From Pseudaeromonas paramecii (GTDB taxonomy: Bacteria; Pseudomonadota; Gammaproteobacteria; Enterobacterales; Aeromonadaceae), in contig NZ_BAABFC010000009.1 of the NCBI RefSeq assembly GCF_039540575.1, forward strand, positions 62,001 to 126,000: a stretch of DNA of 64,000 nt, in the 5' to 3' direction. Shown one piece after another: positions 8,393 through 17,189 of this stretch. Numbering within the stretch: position 1 is the stretch's first letter; each line of letters begins with the position of its first letter. Position numbers and translations under genes: made by a program. The notes under the pieces were generated by a model. It saw only the letters and a program-made list of their open reading frames with translations, did no database searches and was not told the origin of the DNA.

Positions 8393-9559
8393 TCAATACT
8401 CCAAGAAATAATAGAATGGCATCATGGAAAAAGGCTCATATGTTCTCCACAGAGAAAAAACATCCTCTTGCGATCCCAAACCCAACAACCTATAGAGTTT
8501 GTAAACCATTACAAATGAGAAAATGATAACCAGCAATGTCTTGACTCGTTCAAAAACAACATACATATGCAAGCCAATCAAATATGCAATATAGAATAGC
8601 AAGACCCGCAGTGAGATTAGACCAAGGGGTGAAACAACAACCAAAACAAAAGCGGACGACAAAAGAAATTTGTATAACCACCCTTTGTCATGAATACCAA
8701 AAACATACAAAAAAAGACTAGAAAAGAGAATAATCAAAACATACTTGATATACCATGAAAACTCAAAAACACCACCCTGATAATATTCAAGCCTAGCTGC
8801 TACACCACCAAGAAAAGAAAAATGCCCAATAACAAAATATAATAAAGCAAAGAGAAAAAGCAGCACAACTATCGATTTTAATGGGTGATAACGAAGACAC
8901 ATCATCAAACCACCAATAAAAATAGAACTAAAATGAAACATAGCCGCAAAAAAGTAGCATACTATCTTTTTATTTCTCGCTATGGGCAATAGACAAAGAA
9001 GAAGAAATGTTAACGATATAGACTGGCGCACCAGTTGATTAATATAGTCAAAGGATATAAAAGCAAAAGAGAGAGAAAGACACAAGCCTGGATGGCGAAT
9101 ATTCTCATCCCCACGAACAAGGCAATAAAAAAACACAGATAACAATAAAGTTGAAAGCAGTGATGTAACAAATGCCAAACCAGAGACAGACAGGTCTAGC
9201 CCTACAACATTGAGTAAGTTATATAGTAGCAAAAGGCCTGGTTCTGAAAAATAGAGATCGTACCAAGACAAAACAGAAGCCTTATAAACTTCGAAATATC
9301 TAATGTAATCATCTGATGGAGTCAAGAAGAATGCGCGTGAAGAATAAACGACAGAGGAATAGAATGCAAAGACAAGCAAATTTACTTTCAACAGAAATGC
9401 ATCTTTTCGTTCAAGCAGCGCAAATGTAAAGATTGAAAGCCAAAAAGAAAAGAATGGTATAAAAGCACCGAGGATCAGATTAAAGAATATAAAAGAGAGC
9501 TTTATATATGATAGACTGAAACTAAATTCGGATACCATTTCTTTTCGATAGCTATACAT
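8393..9559 (-). CDS. wzy: O-antigen/capsule polymerase Wzy (EpsG-like membrane protein)
   Basis: About 388 aa, almost entirely hydrophobic segments (10 or more predicted by eye) separated by short loops. A larger loop near residue 70 carries TPSDDYIRYFEVYK, similar to the loop of EpsG-type polymerases. Strongly AT-rich. Wzy proteins share little sequence, so the call rests on topology, position beside wzx and glycosyltransferases, and absence of another candidate. The open frame extends to a TTG at 9574; the ATG at 9557-9559 is preferred. A membrane-bound O-acyltransferase was considered, but the expected motifs are absent. Confidence 0.72.
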   Translation of the reverse strand: MYSYRKEMVSEFSFSLSYIKLSFIFFNLILGAFIPFFSFWLSIFTFALLERKDAFLLKVNLLVFAFYSSVVYSSRAFFLTPSDDYIRYFEVYKASVLSWYDLYFSEPGLLLLYNLLNVVGLDLSVSGLAFVTSLLSTLLLSVFFYCLVRGDENIRHPGLCLSLSFAFISFDYINQLVRQSISLTFLLLCLLPIARNKKIVCYFFAAMFHFSSIFIGGLMMCLRYHPLKSIVVLLFLFALLYFVIGHFSFLGGVAARLEYYQGGVFEFSWYIKYVLIILFSSLFLYVFGIHDKGWLYKFLLSSAFVLVVVSPLGLISLRVLLFYIAYLIGLHMYVVFERVKTLLVIIFSFVMVYKLYRLLGLGSQEDVFSLWRTYEPFSMMPFYYFLEY

Positions 9560-9570
9560 AGCTTCTGTTC

Positions 9571-10500
9571 TCAACGTTTTGTACCACTAACCCAACGCAC
9601 GGCAGCGTTAAAGAAAGCAGCTTTGAAATATGATTTAAGTTTATCAATAAATGTTGACTCACTAGCGATATGAGAAGCTATCTTTTCGATAGCTGGCTTT
9701 GAGATTTCAACAACATCACTGGGGTCTATATAGACAGAAGATAAATTGATTAAATTAGTTTCCACTCTTTTATCAACACAATTCTCGCCACTCCCATCAA
9801 AACCAATATTATGGGTCAAACTCACCGTGGGAGTTAGGCATAAACCATTTTGTTCGAAAATAGTGGCGTACCAGAATATCGCCCAAGTATTGAGGTGACC
9901 ACGGTAGTTATCCAATACCTGCCCCCAGAAGTCATGGCTATTATTCAGGTTAAAGCGGCGAATCTTGGCCAGTGACCAGGTGGCAATTAATTTGGCTGGT
10001 TCTTTATGGTATGCCTGCCAGCGATCCGCCCAGGTGGCCCACCCCCAACAATTCATCAGGGGGGAGAAATATGCCCCGCCTAATTCACTGGTATCAATAG
10101 GATGTGACCAGCCATTGATATGCCATACCCGCTTGTCGTCCGCGTACATCGCCAAGGCTCGATTCATAAAGGATAGAAAGTGAGGCGACACAATAATGTC
10201 ATCCTCCAGCACGATGGCGCGACCGTACTGGTTAATCACCTGGGTAACGCCGTGCACGATATTCTTTGCCAGGCCTTGATTGGTCTCGTTAAGGTGGATA
10301 TAAGTGTTGCCGCGACTAGCATACGGTGCTATCACCTCTCTGACCTGCTGCACTGCGCTCTCTGCTGCGCTGTTTTTTGCCGCATCAGAGAAAATAAACA
10401 GAGGCGATTCAGCAAATTCAGCATTGGCCTCCAATGCAGCCAATGTCTTGGCCGTGTGATCGGCGCGATTATAAACAAACAGGATAATGGGAGCAGGCAT
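9571..10500 (-). CDS. Glycosyltransferase, GT-A fold (GNT-I/GT2-like)
   Basis: 309 aa. N-terminus MPAPIILFVYNRADHTAKTL, then IVLEDDIIVSPHFLSFMN: LEDD is the metal-binding acidic motif seen in this sugar-transferase group. WGWATWADRW is a further conserved segment of the same family. No membrane segments. It starts four bases after the wzx stop. GC content is higher than in the neighbouring wzy. Acceptor and donor unknown. Confidence 0.78.
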   Translation of the reverse strand: MPAPIILFVYNRADHTAKTLAALEANAEFAESPLFIFSDAAKNSAAESAVQQVREVIAPYASRGNTYIHLNETNQGLAKNIVHGVTQVINQYGRAIVLEDDIIVSPHFLSFMNRALAMYADDKRVWHINGWSHPIDTSELGGAYFSPLMNCWGWATWADRWQAYHKEPAKLIATWSLAKIRRFNLNNSHDFWGQVLDNYRGHLNTWAIFWYATIFEQNGLCLTPTVSLTHNIGFDGSGENCVDKRVETNLINLSSVYIDPSDVVEISKPAIEKIASHIASESTFIDKLKSYFKAAFFNAAVRWVSGTKR

Positions 10501-10504
10501 GACA

Positions 10505-11953
10505 TCAGATCCTTAATAAGCTTCTAGCCCGTTCGGGGAAGGCGAGGCAGAGATTGGCCACCATGACAGGCAACAGCAGCAGCAGTACCCCACAGATCGA
10601 CGGCAGGAGCTGAACTAGGTTTGGACTCCATGATCTGAATGGATTTATCAAAAACAAAACCCCATATACCAGTGAAACCAGGAAGGGACCTGCAACTGCG
10701 CGGAGAAATTGACTAAAGGGAGTGTTGAAAACAAAACGGTAGAGCACAAAATAAACCTGAATAAAATTGAAAGTGAAACTGACTACAATGCCTTGCGCTA
10801 TATACTCAATTTTGCCAAATTGCCAACCAACGACAATCGCACAGACATTTACAACGGCAGAGATAAGTCCGCTATAAAACATCAACTTTGGCTTTTCCAA
10901 TCCCTGATAAAAAGAACCGGAAGTCGACATGACGACCTGAACTGGAATAATCAAAGCGAGAATTTCAATGAGTGGAACCACTTGCTGCCATTGTTCACCA
11001 AATAGTAAACGGACACATTGATTTGCGGAAACGGCAATGCCACCGCCGGCTAACACCCCCAAATAAGACATACGCCTGATAAAATCATTATGCAGGCTAA
11101 CAATTGAAGCCGAGTCAGCTCTAAATGCGGCTATAACGGGCTGAATCGCAGGAGTAATTGCCGACGTCAGCACCATCAATGGATAACGCATCAATTGATA
11201 AGAACGCTCATATACACCCAGCGGGCCGGGCCCAAAGAACTTCGCAATGAGAAAATTATCAAAGTTCCGCGAAAAGTAATTAACAAAGTTAAAAGAAAAC
11301 TGATATGCAGAAAATCCAAGCAATGGCTTTATCTGATGAATCGAGAAAGCAAGTCTCGGTCGACCAACCAGGGTACGATCAGCAAACAACATAAACAGCG
11401 ACCACTTTAGGGTCGCGGTAAACGCGAAGCGAAGGGCCAGGGCCAAGTAACCAGACATGAATTGTGCAGCCAACAGTGTCAGAGCGAGAGAACCAAGCTC
11501 AGATATTACTTCAACTTTGGCTATCTCAAAAAAGCGCCGTTCTCGAACCTGCGCCACATAGGGAACAGTTGAAATGGACTGAAAAAAAACAGCAATGCAG
11601 ATGATCTGTGTGATGACCACATATTCATCACGCCCTAAAAATTGGGCCAGAGAGGATGACAGGAAATATAAGATGATGGCAACCGAAGCGCCGACTGCCA
11701 AGGTAAATCCATAAGCGGCGTCTCTGAGAGATTGACCGATCGCTGATTGATTAACCAAGGCAGGTGCCAATCCCACTTCGGATAGCATTTGGAAAAACAA
11801 CACAAATACTTGAACAGCCGCCAACAAACCAAATGCTTCAGGAAGAAAGTAACGTGCCAATATGGCAACAGAGATAAACTGCATCAAATAGGCGGCTATA
11901 CGCCCAATGGCACTATGCAGCAGTGCCTGACGAAAACTGGTTACCAGATCCAT
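10505..11953 (-). CDS. wzx: Lipopolysaccharide/O-unit flippase Wzx
   Basis: 482-aa polytopic protein (about 12-14 hydrophobic segments) of the polysaccharide transporter/MVF superfamily. It translocates undecaprenyl-PP-linked repeat units to the periplasm. N-terminal pattern ...AILARYFLPEAFGLLAAVQVF and the mid segment GPGPLGVYERSYQLMRYPLMV are typical of Wzx/RfbX-type flippases. The ATG at 11951-11953 was chosen (overlaps the previous stop as TAATG, GGAG ten bases upstream); the frame is open to 11989. Confidence 0.88.
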   Translation of the reverse strand: MDLVTSFRQALLHSAIGRIAAYLMQFISVAILARYFLPEAFGLLAAVQVFVLFFQMLSEVGLAPALVNQSAIGQSLRDAAYGFTLAVGASVAIILYFLSSSLAQFLGRDEYVVITQIICIAVFFQSISTVPYVAQVRERRFFEIAKVEVISELGSLALTLLAAQFMSGYLALALRFAFTATLKWSLFMLFADRTLVGRPRLAFSIHQIKPLLGFSAYQFSFNFVNYFSRNFDNFLIAKFFGPGPLGVYERSYQLMRYPLMVLTSAITPAIQPVIAAFRADSASIVSLHNDFIRRMSYLGVLAGGGIAVSANQCVRLLFGEQWQQVVPLIEILALIIPVQVVMSTSGSFYQGLEKPKLMFYSGLISAVVNVCAIVVGWQFGKIEYIAQGIVVSFTFNFIQVYFVLYRFVFNTPFSQFLRAVAGPFLVSLVYGVLFLINPFRSWSPNLVQLLPSICGVLLLLLPVMVANLCLAFPERARSLLRI

Positions 11954-12981
11954 TAGCTGCAACACTCCTGACCGATCAAAGTGTCCCAACTGTTGAGCAG
12001 AGCTTCCTCACTGAATACTTGTCTAGCCAGTAGGATGTTGTGTTGCGACATTGCTGTGGGCAAGGGTGAAAGTTCAAGTTCGCCAAGGGTATCGAAAACA
12101 TAAAAACCCAATTCACGAAAATAACTCCAGGGGGTAGTGTCCGACCGAATATACAGTCGCTTACCCAATGACAGAAAAGCAATGCAATTACCCATTGCTG
12201 CCTGACGAGGGTGATTGAAAATAGCAACGCTCACATTGTTTAGTTTTGCTGTGTAGTCGTCGAAAGCAATAAAACCTGTCATGGCATCGAAGCGTTCACC
12301 AAACCTCGCACGTCCTTCCTGAACAACCATTTTACCGTAATTTCTGTCGCCATAGGCTAGTGGGGCAAAAACTGAAGTATCTGGAGGCAGTCTATCAAAT
12401 ATTTCAAGGTGACAGTTTAAGGGGTCCGCTGAATTACCCACCTGCACTATTAATTCATCTGTTTGCATAGATGAAACCGTTGGAGCAGGTCGTCTTGCAA
12501 CATGACTATAATACATAAGGCTTTGTACAAATGCGGCGTTAACACCGTATTTTCCCTTAACGAAATCATAATCGCCTGGCACAGTAGTAGAGATTGTAGA
12601 GATTCTTTTTAATATGTGGCGATAGCAGTAACGATAAAATCGCGACAAGTTGTTCTCTATGTTGTAGACATCTCCCCCCCACACCATTAGCGTGGTCTTT
12701 TTTAAAAACCACGGAAACAAAAACAACGCAAGTATAACTTTTTTCTCGAACAACCCATGTAGAATAATACGATCGACTGACATGGCCACTTGCAGGTAAA
12801 CTTTCAAAAACAACAAACCAGCAGGTTTGAAAAAATTTAAAGCTGAGGGTAAGGGAAACTCCTCCTGTCGACATAACAAAAGGAAGTGACGAGTTTCGCC
12901 GCCTCTTGCAATTAAGGTATCCAGTATCGGTTTTGTGAATTTATCATACCCTGAAATATGTAATATGCTTCTATTGCTCAT
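11953..12981 (-). CDS. WecF-like (GT56) fucosamine-type glycosyltransferase
   Basis: 342 aa, similar in layout to WecF (dTDP-Fuc4NAc:lipid II transferase of enterobacterial common antigen). Visible landmarks: IILHGLFEKK, LMVWGGDVYNIE, VQVGNSADPLN, GFIAFDDYTAKL, NHPRQAAMGNCIA. These match the conserved HG, WG.D.Y, GNS and R.QG.G blocks of GT56. No genes for Fuc4NAc synthesis (aminotransferase, acetyltransferase) are in this locus, so the donor is probably another dTDP-deoxysugar. The ATG at 12981 is chosen; the codon before it is TTG. Confidence 0.75.
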   Translation of the reverse strand: MSNRSILHISGYDKFTKPILDTLIARGGETRHFLLLCRQEEFPLPSALNFFKPAGLLFLKVYLQVAMSVDRIILHGLFEKKVILALFLFPWFLKKTTLMVWGGDVYNIENNLSRFYRYCYRHILKRISTISTTVPGDYDFVKGKYGVNAAFVQSLMYYSHVARRPAPTVSSMQTDELIVQVGNSADPLNCHLEIFDRLPPDTSVFAPLAYGDRNYGKMVVQEGRARFGERFDAMTGFIAFDDYTAKLNNVSVAIFNHPRQAAMGNCIAFLSLGKRLYIRSDTTPWSYFRELGFYVFDTLGELELSPLPTAMSQHNILLARQVFSEEALLNSWDTLIGQECCS

Positions 12982-14191
12982 CAATTATGTAATCACTGAA
13001 TTTTGGAAGAGAAGAAGAAAAGGCACAGGCATCATTATGGATTCGTTTCCGCAATTCACTGTTAACATTCCACTTAGCCAGAATGCGCAACACACCATCT
13101 GCAAATCCATCAACATCGAGGTAATCCACTAGGATGCCATTCTCGTCATCACGCACCATATCCGCCGCATATCCTATCCGATGGGAGACCACCGGCAAGC
13201 CAGCCAGCATGGCCTGCAGAACCATTACAGGGCCGGAATCATCAAGGCTTGTGTTAAGAAAAAGGCTAGCCCGATTGTATACAGCATTGAGGTCGACATT
13301 ATTTTTTGCATAAGGATAAAACTCAATCAAATACCTGTCCGTAATATAACTGGGTACATGAGTTCCAAGGGGAAATAGTAGTGTAATGGGCATGTTATCT
13401 GTGTCATCATCTTGACTTTCTGACACAGATAACAATACACGACACAGCAGGTCGAAGCCCTTCCGCTTGTCTTCCGGCGCATAAGCGCCGATAAATATGG
13501 TCCTATTGTGAGCGCTAACAACAGGCCGAAACTCAGAAATACTCACCGGCAAATTGAATAGGTAATTGGCTATGAATTTTACTGAAGATTGATTTGCTTG
13601 TGCTTGAACAAATGGGGTAAACGAGAGAGTCCTAGCTTTTAAACTTGAAACGGCGATCGTTTTATCCATATTGCCACGCTGAATTAAATGTCGAAACACT
13701 GGTAGGAAGACATTAGGACAGCTTTGACAACCTGTCGAAAATTGCGCACAACCGAAACTGTAATGACAGCCACCTGTCATGTGCGCCATGTCAAAATTGA
13801 CAACATAGACAACTTTAGTAGGAAAAGAAGAAAGTACTCTTGCCAGCTGGGTCAATGTTGTAAACGTCGATATCCAGTAGATAAAAATGACATCTTTATC
13901 TTTGAGTTTATCTATCCAAACTTCGTCAGGCAGTTCGAAGTATCTATCGAAAAGCCCATAGAACAAAAAATTTTTATCAACAAATAACCGAGTCAGCTTG
14001 GCTAAGCACTTCCGTGCAAAGTCAGCACCCCAATTCCATCTTCTAGTCAGGCGCACACTAGTCGATTCACGAGCTACCTCTTTGACGTAGAGAGTTGAAT
14101 CGAAGCCCTGGGACTTACAATACTGATCCAGCAATAATGCAGCGGAGCCGGCACCGCCGTAATCATAGGTAGAAATATGTGCAACTTTCAT
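12971..14191 (-). CDS. Glycosyltransferase, GT4 family (WcaC-like)
   Basis: 406-aa GT-B enzyme. N-terminus MKVAHISTYDYGGAGSAAL (GG acceptor-loop motif). The segment DMAHMTGGCHYSFGC followed by FSTGCQSCP is the Cys-containing block seen in WcaC-type colanic acid transferases. C-terminal donor site: NTSLDDSGPVMVLQAMLAGLPVV. The ATG shares one base with the upstream reductase stop (TGATG) and the 3' end overlaps the GT56 gene. Donor not deducible. Confidence 0.83.
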   Translation of the reverse strand: MKVAHISTYDYGGAGSAALLLDQYCKSQGFDSTLYVKEVARESTSVRLTRRWNWGADFARKCLAKLTRLFVDKNFLFYGLFDRYFELPDEVWIDKLKDKDVIFIYWISTFTTLTQLARVLSSFPTKVVYVVNFDMAHMTGGCHYSFGCAQFSTGCQSCPNVFLPVFRHLIQRGNMDKTIAVSSLKARTLSFTPFVQAQANQSSVKFIANYLFNLPVSISEFRPVVSAHNRTIFIGAYAPEDKRKGFDLLCRVLLSVSESQDDDTDNMPITLLFPLGTHVPSYITDRYLIEFYPYAKNNVDLNAVYNRASLFLNTSLDDSGPVMVLQAMLAGLPVVSHRIGYAADMVRDDENGILVDYLDVDGFADGVLRILAKWNVNSELRKRIHNDACAFSSSLPKFSDYIIDEQ

Positions 14192-15144
14192 CAGATACCT
14201 TCTTGCACCTTATACTCTTGAATGATGGCCTCCATGATTGAAATGGTTTCTTGAGTCGATTGTACGATCACTCCACCTTTCTCAAGATCAGACTCGATGG
14301 AAGAAAACATATTAAAGAACTGATCATCACAACCAGTCTCGACAAGACCTTGCTCGCCGTTGGACGCAACAACTTGCAACGATGTATTAAGAGATGCAGG
14401 CTTGGAGAAGGCGCGATCTACTACGACTCTATGTGTTGAAAAATCTATAATAATTTTGTTTTCATAGCAGGCACCTATTGCCCATTGGCAATTTATTATG
14501 GTGTCATTAGCAGCCAGCAAGGCTATACCGTGCAGGTCTACCTCATAGTCTGGTTCGGACCGACAAATTGAATATTGCAGTTTAGACGCCGGAAATAGTG
14601 CAATTGCAGCCGATATCGGATAGAACCCCACATCAAAGAGCGCTCCACCCGATTTTTTCGGATCATATCGAATATCAGTGGCAGCAAGATGAGGAATCTT
14701 GAAACTGAATGTTGCCTGCTTCACCTCACCATATTTACCAGAATTAATGACATCCTTAAGTGATGAAAACTGGTTGTGGTACTTATACATCTCAACTTGA
14801 TAAAGCTTACAGCACTTTGCTTTGGCAATCTGATTTAGCTCTTCAACTTCATCCGACTTGATTGTAATTGGTTTCTCACAAATCACGTTCCGACCATGCA
14901 ATAGGGCTATTTTGGCATAATCATAGTGTGTGGATATTGGTGTCGCAATATAAATAAAGTCCAATTCATCATCGGTGAGAACCACAGAGATATCATCGAC
15001 CAAGGCCGTCGCCTGTTTTAGATCGTGATATTTGTTCACATCTCTGACAACAATATACTTTATCTCCCACTTTAGCTTTTCCATAACCGGGAGTATATTT
15101 TTAGTGACGTGATTACCACATCCAATAACAGCTATCTTTTTCAT
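14191..15144 (-). CDS. Gfo/Idh/MocA-family oxidoreductase, putative NDP-sugar 3-ketoreductase
   Basis: 317-aa NAD(P)-dependent dehydrogenase: Rossmann start MKKIAVIGCGNHVTKNI, IATPISTHYDYAKIAL, then the family hallmark CEKPIT with its Lys, and a C-terminal beta-sheet domain with GGALFDVGFYPI. In 2,6-dideoxysugar pathways of actinomycetes, enzymes of this family reduce C-3 of the diketo intermediate left by the 2,3-dehydratase. Being directly downstream of a 2,3-dehydratase gene (1-base gap) suggests the same role. This is inference from context; the family is broad. Confidence 0.7.
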   Translation of the reverse strand: MKKIAVIGCGNHVTKNILPVMEKLKWEIKYIVVRDVNKYHDLKQATALVDDISVVLTDDELDFIYIATPISTHYDYAKIALLHGRNVICEKPITIKSDEVEELNQIAKAKCCKLYQVEMYKYHNQFSSLKDVINSGKYGEVKQATFSFKIPHLAATDIRYDPKKSGGALFDVGFYPISAAIALFPASKLQYSICRSEPDYEVDLHGIALLAANDTIINCQWAIGACYENKIIIDFSTHRVVVDRAFSKPASLNTSLQVVASNGEQGLVETGCDDQFFNMFSSIESDLEKGGVIVQSTQETISIMEAIIQEYKVQEGI

Positions 15145-15145
15145 G

Positions 15146-15913
15146 TTAAATCACCGACAGGATGCCGCGAATATGCGGTGCAACAATCGCATCAACATCC
15201 CTGGTCAATCTCACCAGCTGATTTAGTGTCAACCATTTATATCGTGTCGTAGCTGGTACGTTTAGTACATCAACTTCAACGATCATGCTCTTATTTCTTT
15301 TATTGAATAGCCGTCCGCCATCCTCTGACATCCAGCGGTCAAAAATAACAGTCGCATTATTATCTTCGGGATTCATAAAATACTGAACAAAAGGAGTAGC
15401 TTTTCCGCCATGCGCTCTCTTGATATTACTAAAGGTAGCCTGCACCGTAGGACTTATTTGCACAATATTCGGATTACCTGGTTCTGCCTTTGCCTCGACA
15501 AGATAGTGGGGTACATCATTGATACGCTTTCTTATAAGCCCAAGAATCCCACCGTCATAACCTATTTGCGTCAAGATAGGCTGTTCCCAACCACCGCTGA
15601 CCTCTCTGTCAGTTGAGTCAGTAACTCGAATACCATCGACTCGAAAAAACTCTCCAGAATGATGAACTATGGAGCCTTGCTCTTCGTCCAATCGCCAGCC
15701 TTTGCACTCCAGCAGCGGCATCCTTTCAACGTGCATGGTACAGTTTTTTACTTCATCATCATACCAAGCAATAATGTCAGATAACGTCGCTGATGATTCG
15801 TTGTTATAAAGTTTTTCAAAGGACAATTCAACAAAGACGTCATTAACATCAGCAAAGTATTCCTGATTATTGGTCTTATATTGTTCCAGCTTATCGAGAT
15901 ACTTATTTGCCAT
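15146..15913 (-). CDS. Single-domain NDP-hexose 2,3-dehydratase
   Basis: 255 aa. The core from about residue 60 matches the hexose 2,3-dehydratase domain: HHSGEFFRVDGIRV, WEQPIL, GGILGLIRKR, LVEAKAEPGNPN, QISPTVQATFSN, and the closing YKWLTLNQLVRL. The known enzymes (EvaA, TylX3, SpnO type) have two tandem copies in about 450 aa; only one is present here, so a homodimer would be needed to rebuild the usual fold. Predicted reaction: removal of the C-2 hydroxyl of dTDP-4-keto-6-deoxyglucose to give the 3,4-diketo-2,6-dideoxysugar. It overlaps the ketoisomerase gene by 11 bases. Confidence 0.82.
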   Translation of the reverse strand: MANKYLDKLEQYKTNNQEYFADVNDVFVELSFEKLYNNESSATLSDIIAWYDDEVKNCTMHVERMPLLECKGWRLDEEQGSIVHHSGEFFRVDGIRVTDSTDREVSGGWEQPILTQIGYDGGILGLIRKRINDVPHYLVEAKAEPGNPNIVQISPTVQATFSNIKRAHGGKATPFVQYFMNPEDNNATVIFDRWMSEDGGRLFNKRNKSMIVEVDVLNVPATTRYKWLTLNQLVRLTRDVDAIVAPHIRGILSVI

Positions 15914-16319
15914 TTGTTGAAGCCCTCAAAAACTCATCATAACTTCTAATAACCTTGTCCTCTGCATAAACTCTATCGCAAAGAACCATCATCACTGCAT
16001 CGGGGGTGAAATCTTTCATGACTCGCCACACAGGGCCATTGACAAACACACCCTGGCCACCACTTTTCAGATGAAATGAAGTGCGCTCTTTTCCATCATC
16101 TAACTCAAGCGTAAATGAGCCACTTGTAGCGAATATTATTTGTTGCAGCTCCTGATGTGCGTGATGCCCTCTTTCCTGACCGGCTGAAATAGCAGACAGA
16201 AAAAATATCCGTCTCACATCAAAATCAAACTGCCGACCTTTTTCTGCTATGGATATAGAACCACGCTCATCCTGTATGTGATCTAAATCAACTGTTTGCC
16301 AACTTATCAAAGAGTTCAA
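15903..16319 (-). CDS. FdtA/QdtA-type dTDP-sugar 3,4-ketoisomerase (cupin)
   Basis: 138-aa single-domain cupin. The motif RGHHAHQELQQ (His53 and His55) is the catalytic His pair block of 3,4-ketoisomerases, followed by the cupin segment and a C-terminal DRVYAEDKVIRSYDEF block that is standard in the family. It normally moves the keto group of dTDP-4-keto-6-deoxyglucose from C-4 to C-3 ahead of an aminotransferase (FdtB/QdtB), but none is present. The start is TTG at 16317-16319, overlapping the rfbA TGA, with GGAGG seven bases upstream; there is no in-frame ATG nearby. Confidence 0.85.
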   Translation of the reverse strand: MNSLISWQTVDLDHIQDERGSISIAEKGRQFDFDVRRIFFLSAISAGQERGHHAHQELQQIIFATSGSFTLELDDGKERTSFHLKSGGQGVFVNGPVWRVMKDFTPDAVMMVLCDRVYAEDKVIRSYDEFLRASTNGK

Positions 16320-17188
16320 AAATCGTCCTCCAACATCTCAGCCAGATATGACTTATAGTGGCTATCTTTCATTGAAGCCAATATATTCTGGACATCCGCA
16401 ACAGTGATCCAGCCATTTTTAAATGCAATCTCTTCTAGACAGGCAACCTTATATCCTTGTCTATGTTCTATCGTTTGAATAAATTGACCTGCCTGCATAA
16501 GACTTTCATGGGTTCCTGTATCCAACCATGCAAATCCCCGGCCGAGCAGCTCTACCCTTAATTTACCCGCTTCTAGGTATGCCTGATTTACACTGGTTAT
16601 TTCTAATTCACCACGAGCCGATGGTTTTATATTTTTAGCTATATCCACCACCGAATTATCATAAAAATAGAGTCCGGTAACAGCATAGTTTGACTTTGGG
16701 TTATCAGGCTTTTCTTCTATAGAGAGTGCATTCAGCTCCGAGTCAAACTCAACAACCCCAAATCGTTCCGGATCCTTAACTTTATATCCAAAGATGGTCG
16801 CTGGACTGTTTGCTGATACGACCTTTCTGAGTAGTGGTGTAAATCCTTGTCCATAAAAAACATTATCGCCTAGGACGAGGCAGACAGAGTCATTACCAAT
16901 GAAATCCTCTCCGAGGATAAAGGCCTGAGCCAGACCATCGGGTGATGGCTGGACAGCATATTCCAGTCTAACACCAAATCGTGAACCATCTCCTAACAGC
17001 CGCATGAAGCTAGCCTGATCTTCAGGAGTAGTGATCAGCATTATGTCTTTGATACCAGCCAACATCAAAACAGACATTGGATAATAGATCATGGGCTTGT
17101 CATAGATAGGCAGCAGCTGCTTAGATACCCCAAGAGTTATAGGATAAAGCCTGGTTCCGGATCCCCCTGCGAGAATAATGCCTTTCAT
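16316..17188 (-). CDS. rfbA: Glucose-1-phosphate thymidylyltransferase
   Basis: 290-aa RmlA: makes dTDP-glucose from dTTP and glucose-1-P. N-terminal MKGIILAGGSGTRLYPIT with GGSGTRLYP, the catalytic/nucleotide loop, then IYDKPMIYYPMS, VLGDNVFYG, and WLDTGTHESLMQA near the C-terminus. Full length. One base after rfbB; its TGA overlaps the TTG of the FdtA-like gene. Confidence 0.96.
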   Translation of the reverse strand: MKGIILAGGSGTRLYPITLGVSKQLLPIYDKPMIYYPMSVLMLAGIKDIMLITTPEDQASFMRLLGDGSRFGVRLEYAVQPSPDGLAQAFILGEDFIGNDSVCLVLGDNVFYGQGFTPLLRKVVSANSPATIFGYKVKDPERFGVVEFDSELNALSIEEKPDNPKSNYAVTGLYFYDNSVVDIAKNIKPSARGELEITSVNQAYLEAGKLRVELLGRGFAWLDTGTHESLMQAGQFIQTIEHRQGYKVACLEEIAFKNGWITVADVQNILASMKDSHYKSYLAEMLEDDF

Positions 17189-17189
17189 G

